In this document: piece by piece, positions 1 to 9,225 of the stretch
Layout: every line of letters starts with the position of its first letter
How positions within the stretch are numbered: position 1 is the first letter of the stretch
Source: Alteromonas sp. KUL49
Lineage (GTDB): Bacteria; Pseudomonadota; Gammaproteobacteria; Enterobacterales; Alteromonadaceae
Length of the DNA: 64,000 nt
Assembly: GCF_006538345.1 (NCBI RefSeq)
Contig: NZ_BJKL01000002.1
Location: 372,001 to 436,000, forward strand
Reading direction: 5' to 3'
Position numbers and translations under genes: made by a program
Notes under the pieces: model-generated
The model's input: only the letters and a program-made list of their open reading frames with translations
Told to the model about the DNA's origin: nothing
The model's database searches: none

Positions 1-1061
1 CACTGAATATTTGCTTGTTCATAGCGCAAGTATTCCTGAGTATCATAGGTAAAAGCAGCTTTGAATCGGGATCGCTCAGTTAATTGATGCAAATATTCCG
101 GTGCAAAAATAAAGCTCCGCAGACTTACCTGTCTATTCGGCACGGTATTAATTACGTTGTTGGAATTGTCGACCACTGGACTGAGCGTCCGAAAATGATG
201 AGTCTGACCAGATTGGGTATAGCGTGCAAATAGGTTAAAGCGCTCCAAGTATTGCCAATCAAGATGCAGTTTTACCTGAGGCCGATCAAAAGCATCTGCT
301 TTGTATGGCTGAGGCCCGTTTTCATAACCATCTCCTTTGCCAACGAAGCGATTGTTAGATGCGTTAATGTCACCACGCTGTACGTAATAATCGGGATTTT
401 GCAATCCGTTACTGTTTCTGAATGAGCCAAAAAAATATCCATGGGATTTCTCACCCGAAAACTGTTTTTGTAAACTAAAGCCTCTACTGTGGTAAGTGGT
501 GTTGAACTGCCCAATGATACTGTTTGCGTTGGAAGTTGTCGCACCACTTTTGGGGATGATATTGATAACACCTGCAATAGCTCCAGTGCCATAGACCACG
601 GACCCAGGACCTCTTACTACTTCTACTCGTTCAATATCGGTAAGATCCCATTGATCTATCTCGTTAATAACTCCCTCATACACCATATTAGTAATATTTT
701 TTCCATTAATGAGTATGAGTAGTTTGTAATTTTCGGCAGCGATGTTCCCCCTCAACCCTAGCTTATCCCCCTCAGAATGGGTCATCAGTATCAACCCGGG
801 AACATACATTTCTAGTAATTCAGCGAGGTTTTTGACGGGCGCCAAGTCAATCTGATTTTGTTGAATAACGGTAACCGCGGAAGGAGAGTCTTGTTGGCGA
901 ACATCAAACAACTGGCCAGTTGTAATTCGTACATTGAGCAACTCTTCAAGCGACAACTCAAATAACTCTTCAGTGGATTGCGCGACACTTCTAAAAGGCA
1001 TAACCAAGCTGACTAACATTGGGATAATCAGTTTGTATCTTCCCGAACTACTCAAACGCAT
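1..1061 (-). CDS. TonB-dependent outer-membrane receptor, N-terminal part (runs off window start)
   Basis: About 353 residues are readable on the minus strand from an ATG at 1061 with no stop before position 1, so the C-terminal barrel lies outside the window. A GAGG-type ribosome site precedes the ATG. The product begins with a signal peptide (hydrophobic stretch, then cut near SVAQS). A typical plug domain follows at about residues 55-175, with VTVIQQNQI, an LRG motif and the hallmark VVRGPGSVVYGTGAIAGVINI-type segment near residues 148-170. Early beta-barrel strands come after it. The family imports siderophores, cobalamin or carbohydrates through the outer membrane using TonB energy. The substrate cannot be told from this part, and I see no clear TonB box. 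It is divergent from the NRAMP-like gene at 1174. Confidence 0.9.
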   Translation of the reverse strand, partial: MRLSSSGRYKLIIPMLVSLVMPFRSVAQSTEELFELSLEELLNVRITTGQLFDVRQQDSPSAVTVIQQNQIDLAPVKNLAELLEMYVPGLILMTHSEGDKLGLRGNIAAENYKLLILINGKNITNMVYEGVINEIDQWDLTDIERVEVVRGPGSVVYGTGAIAGVINIIPKSGATTSNANSIIGQFNTTYHSRGFSLQKQFSGEKSHGYFFGSFRNSNGLQNPDYYVQRGDINASNNRFVGKGDGYENGPQPYKADAFDRPQVKLHLDWQYLERFNLFARYTQSGQTHHFRTLSPVVDNSNNVINTVPNRQVSLRSFIFAPEYLHQLTERSRFKAAFTYDTQEYLRYEQANIQ

Positions 1062-1173
1062 TCCATCGCCTCTATGTTAAGTAACTTGCAGTAAATAAAA
1101 AGATTTATCTAAAAATATTAGGTTGAAAGTCGTAAAAATGCTACGTTTTAGCTAAACAAAAAACGAGTATTTT

Positions 1174-2370
1174 ATGGCAAAGGATAAGTCAGGTTATATT
1201 ATCGCTGCGGCCTTTATTGGCCCGGGTACCGTCACTACTGCAAGTCTTGCTGGTGCCAACTTTGGCTTTCATCTAGCGTGGGCGCTACTATTTTCGATTT
1301 TCGCAACGATTGTATTGCAAGACATGGCCGCTCGTTTAGGAATAGCCAGTGGACAAGGCTTGGCAAATGCCATGAAAAACATGGTTGAAACGCCCTGGTT
1401 GAAAGGGTTACTTGCCGCGCTAATCGTCAGTGCTGTAGGTATAGGCAACGCCGCTTATGAATCTGGTAACCTAACAGGTGCGGCCATAGGACTGAACGCT
1501 TTTTTGGATGCAGGTGTCGCTAGTTGGGCCGCCCTACTTGGTGTTATTACCGTTGCACTGCTGTGGTCAGGGAGTTATCAGCTGATCGAAAGGGTATTGG
1601 TACTACTTGTGTTTACTATGGCCAGCGTTTTCGTCATTACGTTGCTAGTAGCAAAGCCTGACTTTGGTGCTATGTTATCTCAGTTATCAACGCCAACACT
1701 CTCTGCGTCCTCCTTAACAACAGTACTTGCGCTAATTGGCACAACAATCGTTCCCTATAATTTATTTTTACATGCCAGCTTAGTGGCGAAATCAAGCCAA
1801 AACTCAGACAAACAAAATGCAATCTCAATATGCCGTGCGCAATCAGCTAAAGCGATTGGCATTGGCGGCTTAATTACGCTCGTGATAATGGCCACAGCAA
1901 TGATGGCGTTTTTCAATCAAGCAGTATCAATGAACTCCGGTAATATGGGAGAACAGCTTCGCCCAGTGCTTGGGGACTTCGCGCAATATTTCTTCGCTTT
2001 GGGTTTATTTGCAGCAGGGCTTACCAGTGCTATTACCGCACCACTGGCGGCCTCTTTTGCAGTCACCGGCGCGCTTGGTTTGAGTGATGACATGAAAAGT
2101 GGCGGCTTTAGAGCGGTATGGTTAGTCATAGTATTCATTGGCGTAGCTGTCGCAGCGTTGGGTTTCAAACCTTTACCGGCTATCTTATTCGCACAAGCCA
2201 CAAACGCACTCTTACTGCCGGTTATCGCCATTGGCTTATTGGTCGTAATGAATAAATCATCAGTGGTGGGAGCTTTCAAAAATTCTTGGAAGAGTAATTT
2301 AGCTGGCGGTCTAGTGGTATGCACCGTCATTGGATTGGGTGGCTATAAGCTTATAGGACTGCTTGGTTAG
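1174..2370 (+). CDS. NRAMP-family-like inner-membrane transporter with altered metal-binding motifs
   Basis: The 398-residue protein has about 11 hydrophobic helices in the NRAMP (MntH/DMT1) pattern. Helix 1 has the frame GPGxxxTxxxAGAxxGxxLxW. Aligned to canonical NRAMP DPGNxxTxxxAGAxYG, the metal ligands Asp and Asn are replaced by Gly16 and Thr19. In helix 6 the canonical MPHN is VPYN (193-196), so the Met ligand is also gone. The downstream FLHASL still matches the family. Transition-metal/proton symport is therefore doubtful; related NRAMP branches carry Mg or Al, and the substrate here is unknown. The ATG at 1174 has only a weak ribosome site. A hairpin follows the stop. A 137-codon antisense ORF at 1917-2330 is a shadow of this gene. 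Confidence 0.85.
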   Translation: MAKDKSGYIIAAAFIGPGTVTTASLAGANFGFHLAWALLFSIFATIVLQDMAARLGIASGQGLANAMKNMVETPWLKGLLAALIVSAVGIGNAAYESGNLTGAAIGLNAFLDAGVASWAALLGVITVALLWSGSYQLIERVLVLLVFTMASVFVITLLVAKPDFGAMLSQLSTPTLSASSLTTVLALIGTTIVPYNLFLHASLVAKSSQNSDKQNAISICRAQSAKAIGIGGLITLVIMATAMMAFFNQAVSMNSGNMGEQLRPVLGDFAQYFFALGLFAAGLTSAITAPLAASFAVTGALGLSDDMKSGGFRAVWLVIVFIGVAVAALGFKPLPAILFAQATNALLLPVIAIGLLVVMNKSSVVGAFKNSWKSNLAGGLVVCTVIGLGGYKLIGLLG

Positions 2371-2381
2371 CGCCTTAAACA

Positions 2382-2415
2382 ACGTCTGTGATAATCATAC
2401 AGCTATCACAGACGT
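2382..2415. terminator. Hairpin terminator between convergent genes
   Basis: A perfect 12-bp stem (ACGTCTGTGATA at 2382-2393, its complement at 2404-2415) encloses a 10-base loop. It is followed on the plus strand by a T-rich stretch. It lies between the NRAMP-like gene and the convergent oxidoreductase, so it probably serves the plus-strand gene and perhaps both. Confidence 0.7.
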
Positions 2416-2443
2416 CTGCTCTGTTTTGTTGTCTATGACTCGA

Positions 2444-3565
2444 TTAGCCTTTGTTTGGCACAATCAAGTACTTTTCACCTGTCTTCTTAGCGTTGTACAA
2501 CGCCACATTTTCAGGCTGTAAGGCTTCTTCCAATGTCAGTTCTTGGGTGTAAGACGACGCAAAGGTTGTATTAATTTCCGTAGCCACTTTTTGGTAGAGT
2601 TCGCCCACTCGCTGCTTGTCTAATTTACCAAGGAAGCGCATCAGCAACCATCCTCCAATCCCCCAAGTCATACCATAAGCGCGATTTAGTGTGGTTGGTG
2701 AGAAGTCTAAACCACCATAGATATACACTTGCTTATTGGTGTCTGAACCATAGGTATTGAATCCTTTCGCATCTTTACTTCCTGAGGCTTCCATCATAGT
2801 GAGTATGTCACTTACTAGCTCTCCGCCACCAATAGCGTCAAAGGCTAACGTAGCGCCAGTTTGGTCAATCGCTTGGTACAACTCCGCTTTGAAGTTGTCG
2901 CTGGTAGAATCCAATACGATCTTAGCGCCAATGGCTTTGAGTATATCCACCTGCGCTTGGCTACGTACTATATTTACCAAATCAACGCCCTGTTCCAAAC
3001 AAATCTTGTTCAGCATTTGCCCAAGGTTAGATGCAGCAGCCGTGTGAACAAGGGCTTTGTGACCCTCCATGCGCATGGTTTCTACCATACCTAAGGCCGT
3101 GAGTGGATTGACAAAAGAAGACGCCGCCTGCTGCGCAGTAGTGCCTTCCATGTGAGGTAAACAAGCTTGTACTGGAACGCAAGCGTATTCTGTGTACGCA
3201 GCGCCCGTAAGAATAGACACAGTTTTACCCATTAGCGCTTGAGCGGCAGGGCTGTCTCCCGCCGCCACTACCGTTCCTGCTCCTTCATTCCCAATTGGCA
3301 AGGTTTGATCTAAACGCGACTTAATACGCATCAACAAAGATTTATGAACGGGTGCTACTAACGCCTTTTTACTTTCGTCGAAACTTGCGCTGTCTAGACT
3401 GGCAGGACCGAACATTGGCCACATATCTGACGGATTAATCGGTGACGCTTCCATACGCACAATCACTTCATGTGGCTGAGGTTGTGGTACGTCAACTTCT
3501 TTTAGAGATACCTCTAGTTCACCCTGAGACGTAATAAGCGTAAATAGCTGTTTAGATTTATTCAT
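2444..3565 (-). CDS. Zinc-independent MDR-superfamily alcohol dehydrogenase / quinone (enoyl) reductase-like protein
   Basis: The 373-residue protein has the medium-chain dehydrogenase/reductase layout. An N-terminal GroES-like fold contains the EASPINPSD motif (about 41-49) and GNEGAGTVVAAG (about 93-104). A Rossmann domain follows, with ALVHTAAASNLGQM as the nucleotide-binding turn, then FDAIGGG. No zinc-binding Cys/His set is visible, so it belongs with quinone oxidoreductases and 2-enoyl thioester reductases using NADPH. The substrate is unknown. It is a single-gene unit, convergent with the NRAMP-like gene and divergent from the DSD1-like enzyme at 3783. Confidence 0.85.
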   Translation of the reverse strand: MNKSKQLFTLITSQGELEVSLKEVDVPQPQPHEVIVRMEASPINPSDMWPMFGPASLDSASFDESKKALVAPVHKSLLMRIKSRLDQTLPIGNEGAGTVVAAGDSPAAQALMGKTVSILTGAAYTEYACVPVQACLPHMEGTTAQQAASSFVNPLTALGMVETMRMEGHKALVHTAAASNLGQMLNKICLEQGVDLVNIVRSQAQVDILKAIGAKIVLDSTSDNFKAELYQAIDQTGATLAFDAIGGGELVSDILTMMEASGSKDAKGFNTYGSDTNKQVYIYGGLDFSPTTLNRAYGMTWGIGGWLLMRFLGKLDKQRVGELYQKVATEINTTFASSYTQELTLEEALQPENVALYNAKKTGEKYLIVPNKG

Positions 3566-3782
3566 ATTGATGCTTCGCTATGTTGATAGAGCTCTAAGTA
3601 TGGCTGTAAGCTAACACGGCGCCACTATCAGCAATATTTATATTTCTAATATACACAGGTGTATTTTGTTTATAGTTTAGGGGAATAAGTCATTAGCACT
3701 GGCTGCTAGTTCAATCCTTGTTATTATCTTTGAAGCCAAAAGGTATTGCCTCACAAACTGACTCAACGGATTTAACTTACAA

Positions 3783-4934
3783 ATGACTGACACCCTAAAC
3801 TCTATTGCCCAATTAGTGACTCCTTGCTGCCTTATCGAAAAATCGAAACTACAAGGAAATATTGCTCGTTTATCAGCACACATTGGTGAACTGGGGTGTA
3901 GCCTGAGGCCTCATGTCAAAACTCATAAATCCGTTGATGTGACCAAGCTTATTGAAAACGGCGGTAATGTGAGGGGTATCACGGTATCAACGCTTCAAGA
4001 GGCTCAGCACTTCTTCAAACATGGTTACACAGATATTCTATATGCTGTGGGGATAGTACCGAATAAACTGGCAACCGCAGCCTCTTTAATAGAGCAAGGC
4101 TGTGACTTGAAGATAGTATTTGATAACACCGCCATGGCAGCCATGGTGATCGAGAAAGCCGCCGAATTTAGCTGCACGTTCAAAGTATTGATTGAGCTGG
4201 ATACCGACGGTCACCGTTCAGGTATAGAGCCAAGCAGCCAAGCGTTGCTGGATATCGCTGGGCTCGTGAATCAATCTCAAAATATAGAGTTATGTGGAGT
4301 GATGACTCACGCTGGCGAATCATACAGCTGTTTTACCCATGAAGAACAACTTGCCATGGCCAGACAAGAACGAGATCTTACTCTATTGGCTGCCGAACGC
4401 TTGCGTGCGGCAGGTTTAGAGTGCCGAGTGTTGTCCATTGGCTCCACCCCAACTGCCTTTGCTATAGATGATTTAACAGGCATTACCGAAGTTCGCGCAG
4501 GCGTATATGCCTTTTTTGATTTAGTCATGGCGGGTTTAAACGTGTGTGATGTTAAAGATGTCGCAATCAGTGTGCTAGCCAGTGTGATAGGGCATCAAAC
4601 AGAAAAGCACTGGGCCATTACCGACGCAGGTTGGATGGCCATGTCAAGAGACCGAGGTACAGCTAATCACCCCACAGACCAGGGCTATGGACTGGTTTGC
4701 GATATTACCGGTAAAGCACTTACTGACTATATCGTCAACGACGCCAACCAAGAGCACGGGATTATCCGCCATAGAGATGCAAAGCAACCCATGAACTACG
4801 ATGCATTTTCTTTAGCTTCTATGGTCAGAATTTTGCCCAACCACGCCTGTTCAACGGCAGCGCAGTTCAGCCATTATTACCTCGTTGATGAAGGGAAAGT
4901 TATAGAAAAATGGCATGTAACTCGGGGCTGGTAA
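3783..4934 (+). CDS. DSD1-family PLP enzyme (D-threonine aldolase / D-serine dehydratase-like)
   Basis: The 383-residue protein has an alanine-racemase-type N-terminal barrel and a C-terminal D-serine dehydratase-like domain. The PLP-binding motif RPHVKTHK sits at residues 42-49 with Lys46 as the Schiff-base lysine. The C-terminal metal site of the family is seen as NHAC, with His354 and Cys356 as the zinc or manganese ligands. Family members cleave D-3-hydroxyamino acids (D-threonine, D-3-hydroxyaspartate) or dehydrate D-serine in the cytoplasm. Which reaction applies cannot be settled here. The ATG at 3783 is taken as start, although no strong ribosome site precedes it. It appears to be monocistronic. 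Confidence 0.88.
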   Translation: MTDTLNSIAQLVTPCCLIEKSKLQGNIARLSAHIGELGCSLRPHVKTHKSVDVTKLIENGGNVRGITVSTLQEAQHFFKHGYTDILYAVGIVPNKLATAASLIEQGCDLKIVFDNTAMAAMVIEKAAEFSCTFKVLIELDTDGHRSGIEPSSQALLDIAGLVNQSQNIELCGVMTHAGESYSCFTHEEQLAMARQERDLTLLAAERLRAAGLECRVLSIGSTPTAFAIDDLTGITEVRAGVYAFFDLVMAGLNVCDVKDVAISVLASVIGHQTEKHWAITDAGWMAMSRDRGTANHPTDQGYGLVCDITGKALTDYIVNDANQEHGIIRHRDAKQPMNYDAFSLASMVRILPNHACSTAAQFSHYYLVDEGKVIEKWHVTRGW

Positions 4935-5073
4935 TACCTGCAAAAAAGCACTGTTTTGGCGCTGAAAAAATTGCATAAAAGGCTTAAAAATTAGCATATT
5001 GCATCGCTAAGCGCCCATGTTTATTCTGCTTGTGAATTTAGTGATATCACTATCAAAACAAGGGTGGATAAAC

Positions 5074-7845
5074 GTGGTCTTATTTTACCGTATTTTGTTG
5101 TTATGTTGTGCTGTTATGAGCACAACGCTCACACATGCTGAAGCTACTTGGCAGACGGTTTCTGCACAAGGTAGTCCAACGGCTCGTCACGAGGCGGCAC
5201 TGGTTGCTTTTGAGGGTGAACTCTATCTGTTGGGCGGTCGGGGGGTAAACCCTGTAGACGTTTACTCTCCAGTCACTGGCAAATGGCGTTCACAATCCAA
5301 ACCACCTATCGAAATCCACCACTTCCAAGCTGTTGTAGTTAATGATGCCATATACATGGTTGGCGCAATGACTGGGCGGTGGCCCTACGAGAAGCCTCTC
5401 GACCGAGTATTGGTGTATTACCCGAAAACAGACACCTTTGAATATACACATACTATTCCTATTGAGCGACGACGCGGCGGTGCTGGAGCGGTATATCATC
5501 AAGATAAAATATACCTAGTTGGCGGCATTACTAACGGACATATGAATGGGTATGTATCTTGGTTTGACGAATATGATCCTGTTACTGGTGAGTGGAATGT
5601 ACTGGCTGACGCACCGCACAAACGCGATCACTTAAGTGCTGCCCTTCACAACGACAAACTCTATGTTGTTGGGGGTAGACAGACTGAGCATGAAATCGGC
5701 AATGATTTTGGGCCTACGCTAGTGCAAGGTGATATATATGACTACACAACTGGCAAATGGATGAGCGATGTAGATCAGTTTAGCATTCCCACCACACGAG
5801 CAGGTAATATGACGATTGCGTTGCCGCAAGGGATCCTTGTTGGTGGAGGAGAAAGCGAGCACCAGCAAGCTGCTCACAATGAAGTAGAAATGTACGTCCC
5901 TTCATCAGAAAAATGGGTTCAATTGCCCGCACTCATTGAAGGAAGACATGGTACTGGGTTCGCGATTATCGATGATTATCTGTATACCGCGTCAGGATGT
6001 GGAATGCGAGGAGGTGAACCAGAGCTTGCCTCCATAGAACGTCTGAAACTCGATAGCATCCCGGTTAAATCATTGTCCCCGTCAACGCAAGACTCGGTAG
6101 CGCTTTGGCATACTTTGGAATTGGATTTTCTCGGTCCAGATACTTCAGAAGTCGCTGACACTAACCCTTTCACTGATTACAAGCTCACCGTTGATTTTAT
6201 CGGGCCAGATAACACTTATTCTATCCGAGGCTTCTATGCTGCTGACGGTGATGCTGCAAATACCCAAGCAGATGCTGGGAACGTTTGGCGTGCTAGGTTC
6301 AGTCCAAATCAAGTGGGTGATTGGCGTTATGTTGCAACGCTCAACACTGGCAAGAATATAGCGGTTCGCGCAACTAGCCACTCTAACGACCAAACCATAC
6401 TGCGACAAGAAGGTAGTTTTACTGTCACTTCTTCCAGCGCTCAAGCACCAGATTTCAGAGCTAGTGACCGTGGCTGGCTTCATACCCACAATGGTTACTT
6501 TCAGTTTATTCAATCTGGCAAATACTGGGTGAAAGGCGGTACCAATAGCCCTGAAAACTTACTTGCATATGTAGACTTTGATGACACCTATCGATTCAAA
6601 ACCGAAGACAGAGATGGCGAAGCCTCAGCCACGGGCGATATCCATAAGTACGCGCCACACCTAGTAGACTGGCATCAAGGAGCCCCTACATGGAACAACG
6701 GCAAGGGAAAGGCTCTCATTGGTGCAATCAATTATTTGGCAAGCCAAGGAATGAACTCATCGTATTTCCTTACCATGAATATCGACGGTGACGGTAACGA
6801 TGTTTGGCCCTATCGCTCCCCCACAGAAAGAGACAGGTTTGATGTGAGCAGACTGGCACAATGGGAGGTTTTGTTCTCGCACATGCAAGCCCGTGGAATT
6901 TTGCTTCATATGGTCATTCAAGAAACTGAGAACGAACTGATGTTGGATGGAGGTGATACTGGTTTTCAGCGCAGTTTGTATCTCAATGAGCTAATTGCAA
7001 GATTCGCACATCACCCCGCATTAGTTTGGAACCTGGGTGAAGAAAACGGCCCGGTCAGCTGGCGCCCAGAGGGGCAAAATGATAACCAGCGCAAAGAGAT
7101 GATCGCCTTTTTTCAAAGCAACGATCCCTATCAACACCCTGTTTTCTTGCACACCCACGCGATGCCAGAAGAGAAAGATCATATATTAACACCGTTACTC
7201 GGCATTAAAGGGTTAGATGGCTTGTCGTTTCAAGTAGCGCATCGCAGGGACGTATTCGATGAAACTCTCAAATGGCGAACGTTATCAAAAGAACACGGCA
7301 ATACATGGGCCATTACCATGGATGAAATTGGGATGTGGCATACTGGCGCAAAACCCGACAACGCAGCAAGTCAGCATGACAGTTTGCGTCGTCACGTACT
7401 GTGGGGACACTTGATGGCAGGCGGTGCTGGTGTGGAATGGTATTTTGGCGCGCACTACCCGCAGAACGACCTCTCAACGGAAGACTTTCGCAGTCGAGAA
7501 TCATTATGGTACCAAACGAATATTGCGCTGAAGTTTTTCAACACTATCCCCTACTCCCAGATGTCACCCTGCGCCTTTGAAATAATAGACAGAGAGGATG
7601 CCTATTGTTTTGCGAAACCTGACAGCCTCTACGTGATATACCTACCGGAAGGAGGAACAGGTGTGGTGACTATTCCCGGTGTCAACTCTGACTATAACGT
7701 CTCATGGTTTGATCCGTTAAAAGGTGAAAGTAGCGTTGCGGGCAGTGTTCAAACAGTGTCTGCCGGAAAAAGAGACAATATTGGTTTTGCCAATAATGAG
7801 AACGGCACGGACCGCATTTTGATACTAAGTAGGCGAACAGAATAA
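5074..7845 (+). CDS. Secreted Kelch-propeller / DUF5060 / glycoside-hydrolase-like fusion protein
   Basis: I prefer the GTG at 5074 over the ATG at 5017. AGGGTGG precedes it and it gives a compact signal peptide (one Arg, hydrophobic core, THA cut site). The 923-residue product then has a six-bladed Kelch-type propeller (about 25-320, repeated YLVGG/YVVGG blades). A DUF5060-like beta domain (about 330-450) and a TIM-barrel glycosidase-like domain (about 460-820) follow. Candidate acidic residues are in NLGEEN (Glu656/657) and MDEIG (Glu751). A C-terminal beta domain of the putative collagen-binding type ends the protein. Such barrels act on polysaccharides or glycoproteins. Fusion to a Kelch propeller suggests carbohydrate recognition, but the substrate is unknown. 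A hairpin follows the stop. Confidence 0.8.
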   Translation: MVLFYRILLLCCAVMSTTLTHAEATWQTVSAQGSPTARHEAALVAFEGELYLLGGRGVNPVDVYSPVTGKWRSQSKPPIEIHHFQAVVVNDAIYMVGAMTGRWPYEKPLDRVLVYYPKTDTFEYTHTIPIERRRGGAGAVYHQDKIYLVGGITNGHMNGYVSWFDEYDPVTGEWNVLADAPHKRDHLSAALHNDKLYVVGGRQTEHEIGNDFGPTLVQGDIYDYTTGKWMSDVDQFSIPTTRAGNMTIALPQGILVGGGESEHQQAAHNEVEMYVPSSEKWVQLPALIEGRHGTGFAIIDDYLYTASGCGMRGGEPELASIERLKLDSIPVKSLSPSTQDSVALWHTLELDFLGPDTSEVADTNPFTDYKLTVDFIGPDNTYSIRGFYAADGDAANTQADAGNVWRARFSPNQVGDWRYVATLNTGKNIAVRATSHSNDQTILRQEGSFTVTSSSAQAPDFRASDRGWLHTHNGYFQFIQSGKYWVKGGTNSPENLLAYVDFDDTYRFKTEDRDGEASATGDIHKYAPHLVDWHQGAPTWNNGKGKALIGAINYLASQGMNSSYFLTMNIDGDGNDVWPYRSPTERDRFDVSRLAQWEVLFSHMQARGILLHMVIQETENELMLDGGDTGFQRSLYLNELIARFAHHPALVWNLGEENGPVSWRPEGQNDNQRKEMIAFFQSNDPYQHPVFLHTHAMPEEKDHILTPLLGIKGLDGLSFQVAHRRDVFDETLKWRTLSKEHGNTWAITMDEIGMWHTGAKPDNAASQHDSLRRHVLWGHLMAGGAGVEWYFGAHYPQNDLSTEDFRSRESLWYQTNIALKFFNTIPYSQMSPCAFEIIDREDAYCFAKPDSLYVIYLPEGGTGVVTIPGVNSDYNVSWFDPLKGESSVAGSVQTVSAGKRDNIGFANNENGTDRILILSRRTE

Positions 7846-7849
7846 AGAA

Positions 7850-7867
7850 GGCTCACCACAGTGAGCC
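7850..7867 (-). terminator. Hairpin terminator
   Basis: A GGCTCAC/GTGAGCC stem of 7 bp with a 4-base loop lies between convergent genes. On the minus strand it is followed by TTCTTTATT, so it mainly ends the DUF2780-like gene. It may also stop the Kelch gene transcript. Confidence 0.7.
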
Positions 7868-7876
7868 CTGATTAAC

Positions 7877-8416
7877 TTACAGCGTTAATGATGAAAACGC
7901 CTCCATTAATACTTGTTTGGCTTGCTGACCCTCTTCAGTATCGAGATAAGCCTGTGCTTGCTCTACATAGCTCACTATCATTTGAGGCTCTAAACCAATA
8001 GCCTCAAACTGTTTTTTCAGGTCATTGACTGCTTGGAGTGATTCACTGTATTGGGCTGCCATATCAAGTAGGCCACCCAGTCCTTCTTGCTGCATGTCGC
8101 TGATATCTGGTAAGTTCCCCATCACAGAGCTTACCCCAGGGATTTGCTGCTCTAGCTGGGCGAAAGTATCAGGGTTCACATTATTTTTTGCGTAGTTTAA
8201 CAAGGACGCCAAACCGCCTTTTGCTTGCTCCGAACTCACATTCAAATTGTCAGTTAATGCCGACAACAATCCATCTACCGTTGGCTGTTCGACCATTTCC
8301 GTTTGAGGATCACCAAATCCAAAGAAGTCTTTAAGAGAATCAAGAATTCCCTCTGCATGAACTTGAGTGCTTAGTGATATACCCACAGTAAGTAGAATAG
8401 CAGCGCGGATCTTCAT
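7877..8416 (-). CDS. DUF2780-like secreted protein
   Basis: This 179-residue protein starts with a clear signal peptide (MKIR, hydrophobic core, VHA cut near residue 21). It then has GILDSLKDFFGFG and Gly/Leu-rich helical segments ending in a long C-terminal helix pair (about 125-175). The pattern of repeated GGLxSLLNYAK and GLGGLLDMA segments matches what I know of the DUF2780 family (VcgC/VcgE type) of gammaproteobacteria, which has no established function. It is expected in the periplasm. It lies upstream of a hairpin terminator and downstream of the TetR gene in the same direction, but the 115-bp gap suggests its own promoter. Confidence 0.75.
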   Translation of the reverse strand: MKIRAAILLTVGISLSTQVHAEGILDSLKDFFGFGDPQTEMVEQPTVDGLLSALTDNLNVSSEQAKGGLASLLNYAKNNVNPDTFAQLEQQIPGVSSVMGNLPDISDMQQEGLGGLLDMAAQYSESLQAVNDLKKQFEAIGLEPQMIVSYVEQAQAYLDTEEGQQAKQVLMEAFSSLTL

Positions 8417-8530
8417 CTTTGTTTACCTTGTGATTTAACCAATGCGTTTCTTTCACTCTAGCACGGCGTGTTAACGTTGATAAGTAATGGAAGTCATAGC
8501 GGCTAAAAACATATTAGTTAGGGCTTTCAA

Positions 8531-9115
8531 CTACCCCATGTAAGCGCCAACCAGCGCCTTAGTTGAATCTTCGATGCATTGTGCCATTTCCTGTGTCGTG
8601 CATCGTCCTTTTCCGAGTAGCCAATCAATACACGGCACTAACTGCGCCTCAGCAATTTGATGCGCTGCTATATTCAGCGGTACGGGAGTTTGTTGCATAC
8701 TTGCTTTTAATTGTTGCTTCAGCTGGCACTGAATTCTCTCTGCCAATGCTTGAACGACTACCCGTCGAGCAGTACCTGAAAATATTTTTGGCGCAAATTG
8801 GCGGTTTTCCCAAAAGTGGTCCATTAACTCGGTAATTACCGTCAAGTTGTCTTTTGGTGTAACACTCATCGCCAAGTCATCCAGCAATTTGCTCATACTC
8901 ACGACCAATATGTCATCTTTACTTCGGTAGTGCTGATAAAACGTAGAGCGCCCCACATTGGCTTTTTCAATGATGTGAGACACTTTTATTTCGTCGTAGC
9001 TGTAGGTGAGCACCAAGTCAAAAAAAGACTCTCGTAATGCCAGGAGGGTCTTCTGGATGCGCTTGTCAATGTTAGCTTCTGAAGTCAAAGGCACCTCTTT
9101 AATGTATTCATACAA
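8531..9115 (-). CDS. TetR-family transcriptional regulator
   Basis: The 194-residue protein has a TetR N-terminal DNA-binding domain. Residues about 17-65 read as RIQKTLLALRESFFDL followed by the helix-turn-helix KVSHIIEKANVGRSTFYQHYRSKDDIL, with the usual TFYxHYxxKDDL signature. The C-terminal ligand domain (about 70-194) is not informative. It is divergent from a six-helix membrane protein gene at 9226, which it probably represses. Candidate operator sequences lie in the 110-bp gap. Confidence 0.9.
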   Translation of the reverse strand: MYEYIKEVPLTSEANIDKRIQKTLLALRESFFDLVLTYSYDEIKVSHIIEKANVGRSTFYQHYRSKDDILVVSMSKLLDDLAMSVTPKDNLTVITELMDHFWENRQFAPKIFSGTARRVVVQALAERIQCQLKQQLKASMQQTPVPLNIAAHQIAEAQLVPCIDWLLGKGRCTTQEMAQCIEDSTKALVGAYMG

Positions 9116-9130
9116 CTGAACATTCGCTAA

Positions 9131-9168
9131 TTATTGTCCATTAATAAACACTTTGAACGTATTGTCCA
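9131..9168. promoter_or_regulatory. Candidate TetR operator region
   Basis: Between the divergent tetR and membrane-protein genes the 9-mer TATTGTCCA occurs twice in direct orientation (9132-9140 and 9160-9168). The first copy lies in a small dyad, TTATT-N7-AATAA (9131-9147). The position fits an operator, but the assignment is inference only. Confidence 0.35.
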
Positions 9169-9225
9169 GCAACTCTGTGACGGTACCTGATAGCGTGTAA
9201 ATGAATCTGAAAACAAGGAAATTAT

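Noticed and set aside
1917..2330. 137-codon antisense ORF
   Set aside because: Shadow of the NRAMP-like gene; composition reflects antisense of membrane helices.
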